Shown piece by piece: positions 24,623 to 31,952 of a stretch of 37,814 bases of DNA. The translations under genes were made by a program, and so were the position numbers. The notes under the pieces were generated by a model. The model worked only from the letters and a program-made list of their open reading frames with translations. It did no database searches and was not told the DNA's origin. Every line of letters begins with the position of its first letter. The stretch's first letter is position 1. Source of the stretch: Streptomyces griseoflavus (GTDB taxonomy: Bacteria > Actinomycetota > Actinomycetes > Streptomycetales > Streptomycetaceae); contig NZ_BMUC01000023.1 of assembly GCF_014649995.1 (NCBI RefSeq), positions 21,256 through 59,069 on the forward strand. The letters are read 5' to 3'.

Positions 24623-26791
24623 ATGAGCGCCACCGGATCTTCTGTCAGGAGCATGTCGGCCATCGGTACGGTCGTCGCCGTCGCCGCCGGCATGCTCGTC
24701 GCCCTCGCGCCCGCACCCGCCCACGCCGCCGCGGGCGCCACCCTCCCCTTCACCTCGGTCGAGGCCGAGGCGGCGACCGGCACCGGCACGACCATCGGCC
24801 CGGACCACACGCAGGGCACCCTCGCCTCCGAGGCCTCCGGCCGCCGGGCCGTACGCCTCGACGCCGGACAGCGCGTCGAGTTCAGCGTGCCGCGCGCGGC
24901 CAACGCCGTGAACGTCTCCTACAGCGTCCCCGACGGCCGGTCCGGCTCGCTCGACGTGTACGTCAACGGCCGGAAACTGGCACGGACCCTGCCGGTGACG
25001 TCCAGGTACTCCTACGTCGACACACCCTGGATCGCAGGCGCCCGGACCCACCACTTCTACGACAACTCCCGTCTGCTGCTGGGCACCGACGTCCGGGCCG
25101 GCGACACCGTCGCCCTCCAGGCCACCGGCGTCCAGGTCACCGTGGACGTCGCCGACTTCGAGCAGGCGTCCGCTCCCGCGGACCGGCCCGCCGGGTCGGT
25201 CTCCGTGACCGACAAGGGCGCCGACCCCAGCGGCGCGGCCGACTCCACCCAGGCTTTCCGAGAGGCGATCGCCGCCGCACCCGGGGGAGTGGTGTGGATC
25301 CCGCCGGGCGAGTACCGGCTCACCTCCTCGCTGAGCGGCGTCCAGAACGTCACCCTCCGGGGTGCGGGCCACTGGCACTCGATCGTCCGCGGCTCCCGCT
25401 TCATCGACCAGCAGAGCTCCTCCGGCAACGTCCACCTCAAGGACTTCGCGGTCATCGGCGAGGTCACCGAACGCGTCGACTCCAGCCCCGACAACTTCGT
25501 CAACGGCTCCCTCGGCCCGGGCTCCTCCGTCTCCGGCATGTGGCTTCAGCACCTCAAGGTGGGGCTCTGGCTGACCGGCAGCAACGACAACCTCGTCGTC
25601 GAGAACAACCGGTTCCTCGACATGACGGCCGACGGCCTCAACCTCAACGGCAACGCGCGCGGAGTGAGGGTCCGCAACAACTTCCTGCGCAACCAGGGCG
25701 ACGACGCCCTCGCCATGTGGTCGCTGCACGCGCCGAACTCCGACAGCAGCTTCGAGAACAACACCGTCTCCCAGCCCAACCTCGCCAACGGCATCGCGAT
25801 CTACGGCGGCACCGACATCACCGTCCGGAACAACCTGGTCACCGACACCAACGCCCTCGGCAGCGGCATCGCGATCTCCAACCAGAAGTTCCTCGACCCC
25901 TTCCACCCCCTGGCCGGCACGATCACCGTCGACGGCAACACCCTGGTCCGCACGGGCGCCATGAACCCCAACTGGAACCACCCGATGGGCGCCCTGCGCG
26001 TCGACTCCTACGACAGCGCCATCGAGGCGCAGGTCAGGATCACCGGCACGACCCTCACCGACAGCCCCTACAGCGCCTTCGAGTTCGTCTCCGGCAGCGG
26101 ACGCGGGTACGCCGCGAAGAACATCACCGTCGACGGTGCCACCGTGACCAAGGCGGGCACGGTCGTCGTGCAGGCGGAGACGCAGGGCGCCGCCACCTTC
26201 CGCAACGTCACGGCGACCGGCGTCGGATCGGCCGGCGTCTACAACTGCCCCCATCCCTCCGGCTCCGGCACCTTCACCGTCACCGACGGCGGCGGCAACT
26301 CGGGCTGGGGCAGCACCTGGTCCGACTGCTCCACCTGGCCCCGGCCCGGCGAGGGCGAACCCGGCCCCGACCCGGACCGCAACCTCGCGCAGGGCCGGCC
26401 GGCCTCCGCCACGGGCTCCCAGGACGTCTACACCCCCGGCAAGGCGGTCGACGGCGACGCACACAGCTACTGGGAGTCCGCCAACCACGCCTTCCCGCAG
26501 TCCCTGACCGTCGACCTCGGCACCGTCCGGCCGGTGCGCCGACTGGTGCTGAAGCTGCCCCCGCAGGCCGCGTGGCAGGCCCGGACGCAGACCCTGTCCG
26601 TCCAGGGCAGCACCGACGGTGCGTCCTACGCGACGGTGGTGGCCTCGCGGGCCTACCGCTTCGACCCGGCCACCGGCAACACGGTGACGATCCCCGTCAG
26701 CGGCGACCTCCGCCACCTCCGGCTGCACGTCACCGGCAACACCGGCTGGCCGGCCGCCCAGTTCAGCGAGGTGGAGGCGTACCTGTCCTGA
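24623..26791 (+). CDS. Secreted beta-helix glycosidase, probable GH87 alpha-1,3-glucanase
   Basis: 722 residues. Signal peptide 1-34 (hydrophobic stretch ending ApAHAA). N-terminal CBM35/CBM6-like domain (about 38-178, SVEAEAATGTGTTIGPDHTQ). A right-handed parallel beta-helix (about 190-570) opens with VTDKGADPSGAADSTQAFRE and has repeated NN-x-F turns. An F5/8 type C (CBM32-like) domain (about 590-722) holds NLAQGRPASATGSQD. Within the helix, D337 (TADGLNLNG) and D360/D361 (NQGDDALAMWS) have nearly the spacing I recall for the Asp triad of GH87 mycodextranases. Outside this operon it could be confused with pectate-lyase-like proteins. It probably degrades extracellular alpha-1,3-glucan, for example of fungal walls. 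Confidence 0.75.
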   Translation: MSATGSSVRSMSAIGTVVAVAAGMLVALAPAPAHAAAGATLPFTSVEAEAATGTGTTIGPDHTQGTLASEASGRRAVRLDAGQRVEFSVPRAANAVNVSYSVPDGRSGSLDVYVNGRKLARTLPVTSRYSYVDTPWIAGARTHHFYDNSRLLLGTDVRAGDTVALQATGVQVTVDVADFEQASAPADRPAGSVSVTDKGADPSGAADSTQAFREAIAAAPGGVVWIPPGEYRLTSSLSGVQNVTLRGAGHWHSIVRGSRFIDQQSSSGNVHLKDFAVIGEVTERVDSSPDNFVNGSLGPGSSVSGMWLQHLKVGLWLTGSNDNLVVENNRFLDMTADGLNLNGNARGVRVRNNFLRNQGDDALAMWSLHAPNSDSSFENNTVSQPNLANGIAIYGGTDITVRNNLVTDTNALGSGIAISNQKFLDPFHPLAGTITVDGNTLVRTGAMNPNWNHPMGALRVDSYDSAIEAQVRITGTTLTDSPYSAFEFVSGSGRGYAAKNITVDGATVTKAGTVVVQAETQGAATFRNVTATGVGSAGVYNCPHPSGSGTFTVTDGGGNSGWGSTWSDCSTWPRPGEGEPGPDPDRNLAQGRPASATGSQDVYTPGKAVDGDAHSYWESANHAFPQSLTVDLGTVRPVRRLVLKLPPQAAWQARTQTLSVQGSTDGASYATVVASRAYRFDPATGNTVTIPVSGDLRHLRLHVTGNTGWPAAQFSEVEAYLS

Positions 26792-26801
26792 CCGCGGGAC
26801 G

Positions 26802-26860
26802 CCGCGCTTCGCCGCCCGGATCCGCTCATGGACGCAGGTCCGCGGGCCGGCGAAGCGCGG
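26802..26860 (+). terminator. Long stem-loop after the glucanase gene
   Basis: Perfect 13-bp arms CCGCGCTTCGCCG (26802-26814) and CGGCGAAGCGCGG (26848-26860) around 33 nt that can fold further (GCCCGGA against TCCGCGGGC). It begins 10 bp after the stop codon and likely ends the long sugar operon before ramC. Confidence 0.65.
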
Positions 26861-27055
26861 GGCCACGCGGAGCGGGAGGCCGACAGCACGGACCACCCCG
26901 CCCTCTGCGCCCGCCGCCTGGCCGCCCACCCGGCCTTCGGCACCCACCAGGACCTCGACGGCATCGAACGACGTCACCACGCCCGCTCTCACGGACTGGA
27001 GGCCGCGGGAGCGGCCGTGCGGATCCCGGACCGGGCGGCACACGCGGCCCGCTGA
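26828..27055 (+). pseudogene. Short ORF or gene remnant before ramC
   Basis: A 75-codon frame from ATG 26828 to TGA 27055. Third positions are about 90% G/C, which suggests real or recent coding sequence: LCARRLAAHPAFGTHQDLDG is a typical stretch. However, the start lies inside the presumed terminator stem-loop and has no convincing ribosome site, and I recognise no domain. Best reading: the surviving 3' end of a gene disrupted where the sugar operon meets the ram locus. A genuine small protein is possible. Confidence 0.35.
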
Positions 27056-27111
27056 CCCTTCCACCGGGCACCCCGGTCGCCTTCACCCCGGCGCGACGTC
27101 CGTGGTTACTC

Positions 27112-27176
27112 GTGCGTTCCGCACATCAAGGTGATGACAGCGGTGACTGTGCGGGACGGTACGCACCGTGACAGCG
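27112..27176 (+). promoter_or_regulatory. ramC promoter region with repeated sites
   Basis: Upstream of ramC by 37-101 bp. It contains GTGCG-TTC-CGCAC (27112-27124), GTGCG-N8-CGCAC (27149-27166) and three related octamers GATGACAG (27133), GGTGACTG (27142) and CGTGACAG (27167). The family regulator RamR is known to bind several sites upstream of ramC; these are candidates, not verified matches to a consensus. Confidence 0.4.
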
Positions 27177-27212
27177 TCTTCCCCGTCAGCGACCGGACGG
27201 GAGGGAGACGGC

Positions 27213-29873
27213 GTGAACAAGGGCTATGCCGTGTACTGCGACGCGGACCCGTACTTCTACGACGCTCCGCACCGCACCGTCTCCGCGGCCGGCGCGGGGC
27301 GCACCCGGTACGCCGCCGCCTCGTGGCCCGTCCCGGAGGGATGGCAGCGCAACGAGAGCGGGGACTGGCTCGCCCTGCGTCCGACCGACGCCGAACTGCC
27401 CGACCAGGGCTGGAAGATCCACGTCTCCGCGTGCCTCGACAACGCCGAGTCCGTGCTGGAACGGGTGTGGCGGCACTGCGTCGCCGGCGGCACCGCCTTC
27501 AAGTTCGTCCCCAGCCGCTACCTGCTGCACCAGCGCAACGCCAAGTACGCGGACCGCTCCGGCAGCGGCAAGTTCATCACCGTCTACCCGGCGGACGAGG
27601 AGCGGTTCGAACAGCTCGCGGACGAGCTGGGGCGGCTGCTGGCCGGCGAACCCGGACCGCACATCCTGAGCGACCTGCGGCTCGGCGACGGCCCCGTGCA
27701 CGTCCGCTACGGCGGGTTCACCCGGCGCAACTGCTACGACGCGAACGGGGAGTTGCGTCCGGCCGTGACCGGCCCCGACGGGGTGCTCGTGCCCGATCTG
27801 CGCGGCCCCGTCTTCCGCGTACCGGACTGGGTGGAACCGCCCGCGTTCCTGCGTCCGCACCTGGAGGCACGCGACGCGCTGACCGTGGCCGGTCTGCCCT
27901 ACGCCATCGAGTCGGCACTGCACTTCTCCAACGGCGGCGGTGTCTACCTCGCCCGCGACTCCCGCACCGGGCAGCGGGTCGTCCTCAAGGAGGCCCGTCC
28001 GCACGCCGGCCTGGCGGCCGACGGCGCGGACGCCGTCACCCGGCTGCACCGTGAACGCCGCGCGCTGGAGAGCCTGTCCGGTCTCGACTGCACCCCCGAG
28101 GTGCTCGACCACTTCACCGTCGGCGAACACCACTTCCTGGTGATGGAGCACATCGACGGCAAGCCGCTCAACACGTTCTTCGCCCGCCGTCACCCGCTCA
28201 TCGAGGCCGACCCCGGCGAGGAGCGGCTGGCCGAGTACACGGCCTGGGCCCTCGACGTCCACGCCCGGGTGGAACGCGCCGTGGAGGACGTCCACGCCCG
28301 CGGTGTGGTCTTCAACGACCTGCACCTGTTCAACATCATGATCCGCGAGGACGACAGCGTCGCCCTGCTGGACTTCGAGGCCGCGCACCAGGTCGGCGAA
28401 GCCGGCCGGCAGACCGTCGCCAACCCGGGGTTCGTGGCACCGTCCGACCGCAGGGGCGTCGCGGTGGACCGGTACGCGCTGGCCTGTCTGCGGCTCGCGC
28501 TGTTCCTCCCGCTGACCAGCCTGCTGGCCCTGGACCGGCGCAAGGCGGCCCACCTCGCCGACGTGGTGGCCGGACAGTTCCCCGTGGACCGGGCGTTCCT
28601 GGACGCGGCGGTCGACGAGATCACCCGCAGCGCCGCCACCGAGCCCGCCGGCACCCCGGCGGCCGTACGGGAGGACGGACCGGTGGTCCCGGTCCGCCCC
28701 GGCGACTGGCCCAGCAGCCGGGACTCGATGGCCGCGGCGATCCGCGCCTCGGCGACACCGTCCCGCACCGACCGCCTCTTCCCCGGCGACATCGCCCAGT
28801 TCGGCACGGCCGGCGGCGGACTGGCCTTCGGCCACGGCGCGGCAGGAGTGCTGTACGCGCTGGCCGAGAGCGGCGCGGGCCGGTACGAGGACGGGGAACA
28901 GTGGCTCCTGGAGCGGACCAAGCAACCGCCGTCGGGCATGCCGCTCGGTTTCCACGACGGCCTCGCCGGTGTCGCCTGGACGCTGGAACACCTCGGTCAC
29001 CGCGACCGCGCCCTCGACCTCGCCGAACTGCTCCTCGACCAGCCCTTCGACGACCTGGCCCCGGACCTGCACAGCGGCACCGCCGGACTGGGCCTGGCCC
29101 TGGACTCGCTGGCCGCGGCTACGGGGGAGAGCGCCCTGCGCACCGCCGCGCGGCGCTGCGCCGAGCTGACCGCCCGGAGCGGGTCCGCCGGGGACGGGAG
29201 CGCCGGCCGGGGCCGCGCGGGCCTGCTGCACGGCGCCGCCGGGCGGGCCCTGCTCTTCCTGCGGCTGTACGAAGCCGACCGGGACCCCGCTCTGCTCGAC
29301 CTCGCGCGCGACGAGCTGCGCCGGGACCTCGCCCGGTGCGTACGCGGCGCGGGCGGCGCGCTCCAGGTCGACGAGGGCTGGCGCACCATGCCCTACCTGG
29401 GCGCGGGCAGCGTGGGCATCGGGATGGTGCTCGACGACTACCTGGCGCACCGCCAGGACGAGGACTTCGCCCGGGCGAGAGGCGAGATCGTGGCCGCGGC
29501 GCAGGCCATGTTCTACGCCCAGCCGGGCCTGTACCGGGGGGTGGCCGGGATGGTGCTGCACCTCGGCCGCACGACGGCCGGGATGCCCGGCACCGGTCCC
29601 GAGGCCATCCGGCGGCAGCTCGACGCGCTCTCCTGGCACGCGATGTCCTACCGCGGCCGGCTCGCCTTCCCCGGCGAGCAGATGATGCGCCTGTCGATGG
29701 ACCTCTCCACGGGCACGGCCGGATGCCTGCTCGCCGTCGCCTCCGTCCGCGGCACCCGGTCCGCCGGTCTGCCGTTCCTCCCGCCGCCCACCCGGCGGCC
29801 CCATGACTCGGCCCCTCCTGGGGTCGTGATGAAAGACGACAACCTGTCGCCGTACGAAGGGAAGACGTCATGA
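27213..29873 (+). CDS. ramC: Class III lanthionine synthetase RamC
   Basis: 886 residues. A tri-domain LanKC enzyme: N-terminal lyase-like region (1-230, begins NKGYAVYCDADPYFYDA), Ser/Thr kinase-like domain (about 235-500) with K259 in VVLKEARPH, catalytic-loop D369 in FNDLHLFNI and D387 in LLDFEAAH, then a C-terminal cyclase-like domain (about 530-870) with GTAGLGLAL, LLHGAAGRALL and YRGVAGMVLHL. As in class III enzymes, zinc-binding Cys/His of classical LanC are not obvious. It phosphorylates and dehydrates Ser in RamS and forms the lanthionine rings of SapB, the surfactant for aerial hyphae. GTG at 27213 is backed by GGGAGGGAG. The stop overlaps the ramS ATG (ATGA). Confidence 0.97.
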   Translation: MNKGYAVYCDADPYFYDAPHRTVSAAGAGRTRYAAASWPVPEGWQRNESGDWLALRPTDAELPDQGWKIHVSACLDNAESVLERVWRHCVAGGTAFKFVPSRYLLHQRNAKYADRSGSGKFITVYPADEERFEQLADELGRLLAGEPGPHILSDLRLGDGPVHVRYGGFTRRNCYDANGELRPAVTGPDGVLVPDLRGPVFRVPDWVEPPAFLRPHLEARDALTVAGLPYAIESALHFSNGGGVYLARDSRTGQRVVLKEARPHAGLAADGADAVTRLHRERRALESLSGLDCTPEVLDHFTVGEHHFLVMEHIDGKPLNTFFARRHPLIEADPGEERLAEYTAWALDVHARVERAVEDVHARGVVFNDLHLFNIMIREDDSVALLDFEAAHQVGEAGRQTVANPGFVAPSDRRGVAVDRYALACLRLALFLPLTSLLALDRRKAAHLADVVAGQFPVDRAFLDAAVDEITRSAATEPAGTPAAVREDGPVVPVRPGDWPSSRDSMAAAIRASATPSRTDRLFPGDIAQFGTAGGGLAFGHGAAGVLYALAESGAGRYEDGEQWLLERTKQPPSGMPLGFHDGLAGVAWTLEHLGHRDRALDLAELLLDQPFDDLAPDLHSGTAGLGLALDSLAAATGESALRTAARRCAELTARSGSAGDGSAGRGRAGLLHGAAGRALLFLRLYEADRDPALLDLARDELRRDLARCVRGAGGALQVDEGWRTMPYLGAGSVGIGMVLDDYLAHRQDEDFARARGEIVAAAQAMFYAQPGLYRGVAGMVLHLGRTTAGMPGTGPEAIRRQLDALSWHAMSYRGRLAFPGEQMMRLSMDLSTGTAGCLLAVASVRGTRSAGLPFLPPPTRRPHDSAPPGVVMKDDNLSPYEGKTS

Positions 29874-29998
29874 ACCTGTTCGACCTGCAGTCGATGGAGA
29901 CCCCCAAGGAAGAGGCCATGGGGGACGTGGAGACCGGCAGCCGCGCGAGCCTGCTGCTCTGCGGCGACAGCAGCCTGAGCATCACGACCTGTAACTGA
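29870..29998 (+). CDS. ramS: SapB lanthipeptide precursor RamS
   Basis: 42 residues, too short for most gene finders. The leader (1-21) contains MNLFDLQSMETPKEEA with the FDLQ recognition motif of class III leaders. The 21-residue core holds two ring units, SLLLC and SSLSITTC, each offering a Ser and a Cys for a lanthionine, plus Ser for dehydroalanine. As I recall it, the sequence is identical to S. coelicolor RamS. Mature SapB coats emerging aerial hyphae and lowers surface tension. The ATG overlaps the ramC stop, and GAAGGGAAG lies about 6 nt upstream. Confidence 0.98.
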   Translation: MNLFDLQSMETPKEEAMGDVETGSRASLLLCGDSSLSITTCN

Positions 29999-30042
29999 CA
30001 CACGGGCCGGCCACCGCGGTGACGCGGTGAGCCCTGCCGCCC

Positions 30043-30082
30043 GGTACCGGCGCTCCGGGTTTCCGCCCGGGGCGCCGGTACC
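30043..30082 (+). terminator. Stem-loop between ramS and ramA (attenuator)
   Basis: A 17-bp stem (left arm 30043-30059, right arm 30066-30082; one G-U pair) with a 6-nt loop, 45 bp after the ramS stop. No T-run. It probably ends or stabilises most transcripts after ramS, so the peptide is made in excess over the RamAB transporter. Confidence 0.75.
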
Positions 30083-30161
30083 CGCATGCACGGACACCTC
30101 GGCCGGCCGGTCGCGCGGCCGGTGTCCCGACCCGGTGGGACGCACGGAAGGAGGCGGGCCG

Positions 30162-31952
30162 GTGCCGAGGAGCGGGTCCCGGGCACGGCGCGCGGGCACG
30201 GCGGGCGGCGCAGCCGGCGGTGCGACGCCGGGCCGCGCCCCCGAAGCGCTGGTGCTGCTGTGCTCGGTCGCTTCGGCCGCGGTGACCGTGGCCCAGCCCT
30301 ACGTTCTCGGCCGCACACTGGATCTGCTCCTGCGCGACGGCGACACCGCCGGCGCCGCGGGACGCTGGCTGATGCTGAGCGTTGCGCTCCTCGTGGGCGA
30401 GCTGCTGCTCGACAGCCTCACCTCCCTGTTCACCGGACGCTGCAATGCCGCCTGGACGGCGTCCGTCCGGTCCCGTGCCCTCGACGGCCTCCTGCGAGCC
30501 GTACCGGACCGGGCACGGACGTACGCGCCGGGGGACGTCGGGACCCGGCTGACCCTGAACGCCGCCGACGCCGGAGCCGCCCCGGCGGCCCGGGCGGCGC
30601 TGGCGGCCTCGATGGCCACGCCCGTGGGCGCGCTGGCGGCGCTGGCCGTCGTCGACCTGTGGGTGGCCGCCTGCGTGCTGGCCGGGCTGCCCGCCCTGGG
30701 GTTCGTCCTGCGGGCCTTCGCCCGGGACACCGGCGCCTCGGTCGGCGCCTACCAGAAGACGCAGGCGGAGATCGCCTCCCGGCTGCTGGAGGCCATGGAG
30801 GGCGCGGCGACGATCGGCGCGGCGGGCACCCGCGCCCGTGAACGGGCCCGTGTGCTGGCGCCGTTGGACCGGCTGGCCGCCCAGGGCAGGCACATGTGGG
30901 TGCTCCACGGACGCGCCCTGGCCCGCAGCGGGGTCCTGGTCCCCCTGCTCACCCTCGCCGCCACGGCCGTCGGCGGCCTGCGGCTCGCCTCGGGCGCCCT
31001 GAGCGTGGGCGAACTCCTCGCCGTGATCCGCTACGCGCAGCTGACGGCCGGCATCGGTGGCGCCGCGTCCCTGCTGGGCGCGGTGGTGCGCGGCCGCGAG
31101 GCACGGAACCGGACCCTGGCCCTGGCCCGTGTCCCCGCGCTGGTCCACGGGACACGCCGGCTGCCGCCGGCCGGGCGGGGCGATCTCGAACTGCGCGGGG
31201 TACGCGTGGTGCGTGACGGCAGGCAGGTGCTGCGCGCCGACGGCGTGCGGGTGCCGGGCGGCGCCACGGCCGCGGTGGTCGGCCGCAGCGGAGCGGGGAA
31301 GTCCGTCCTGGCCGCCGTGGCGGGGCGGCTGGTCGACCCCGACGAGGGACACGTGCTGCTGGACGGCGTCCGCCTCGACCGGCTGACCCGCGACGCCCTG
31401 CGCACCGAGGTCGGCTACGCCTTCGAACGCCCCGCCCCGGCCGGGGGCACGGTCGCCGAGATGGTCGCCACCGGACCTCGGCGGGTCTCGCCCGAGCAGG
31501 TGCGGGAAGCCTGCCGAGCCGCGGGAGCCGACGGGTTCGTGCGCCGGCTGCCGCACGGGTACGACACCCCGCTGGCCGCGGCGCCTCTCTCGGGCGGCGA
31601 GCACCAACGCCTGGGTCTGGCACGGGCGTTCGCGCACGCCGGACGGCTGCTGATCCTGGACGACGCGACGTCCGGCCTGGACACCGCCACCGAGCACGAG
31701 GTGGACCGGGCGCTGCGCCGGTCGGTGCGTCCCGGGACCAGGCTGGTCGTCGCGCACCGCCCGTCGGTGGCGGCCCGGGCGGACCTGGTGATCTGGCTGG
31801 AGGAGGGGGAAGTGCGGGCCGTCGCGCCGCATGACGACCTGTGGGAACTGGCCGGCTACCGGGCGGTCTTCGCCGCCGGCCCGGCCGGGGCCCGGCAAGC
31901 GCCGGACGACGGAGCCACACACCGGCCCGCACCCGAGGGAGCACGGCCGTGA
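30162..31952 (+). CDS. ramA: ABC exporter half RamA
   Basis: 596 residues: a membrane domain with about five or six helices (about 25-300), then an ATPase domain. Walker A GRSGAGKS (K380), signature LSGGEHQRLGLARAF, Walker B LLILDDATS (D500) and switch His in VVAHRPS. The catalytic Glu after Walker B is Asp501, and the Q-loop position reads YAFERP, lacking the usual Gln, so this ATP site looks degenerate. GTG at 30162 was chosen for GGAAGGAGG upstream; an open frame extends upstream, but through the hairpin region. Works with RamB, presumably to export SapB. Stop overlaps the ramB start (GTGA). Confidence 0.95.
   Translation: MPRSGSRARRAGTAGGAAGGATPGRAPEALVLLCSVASAAVTVAQPYVLGRTLDLLLRDGDTAGAAGRWLMLSVALLVGELLLDSLTSLFTGRCNAAWTASVRSRALDGLLRAVPDRARTYAPGDVGTRLTLNAADAGAAPAARAALAASMATPVGALAALAVVDLWVAACVLAGLPALGFVLRAFARDTGASVGAYQKTQAEIASRLLEAMEGAATIGAAGTRARERARVLAPLDRLAAQGRHMWVLHGRALARSGVLVPLLTLAATAVGGLRLASGALSVGELLAVIRYAQLTAGIGGAASLLGAVVRGREARNRTLALARVPALVHGTRRLPPAGRGDLELRGVRVVRDGRQVLRADGVRVPGGATAAVVGRSGAGKSVLAAVAGRLVDPDEGHVLLDGVRLDRLTRDALRTEVGYAFERPAPAGGTVAEMVATGPRRVSPEQVREACRAAGADGFVRRLPHGYDTPLAAAPLSGGEHQRLGLARAFAHAGRLLILDDATSGLDTATEHEVDRALRRSVRPGTRLVVAHRPSVAARADLVIWLEEGEVRAVAPHDDLWELAGYRAVFAAGPAGARQAPDDGATHRPAPEGARP

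Noticed and set aside
24101-27064. Minus-strand open frame of nearly 1000 codons
   Set aside because: Antisense of the beta-helix enzyme; low-complexity Gly/Val/Arg composition and no ribosome site. The opposite strand has signal peptide and domains.
27186-29804. Long minus-strand frame opposite ramC
   Set aside because: Shadow of ramC; amino-acid composition of a non-coding high-GC frame.
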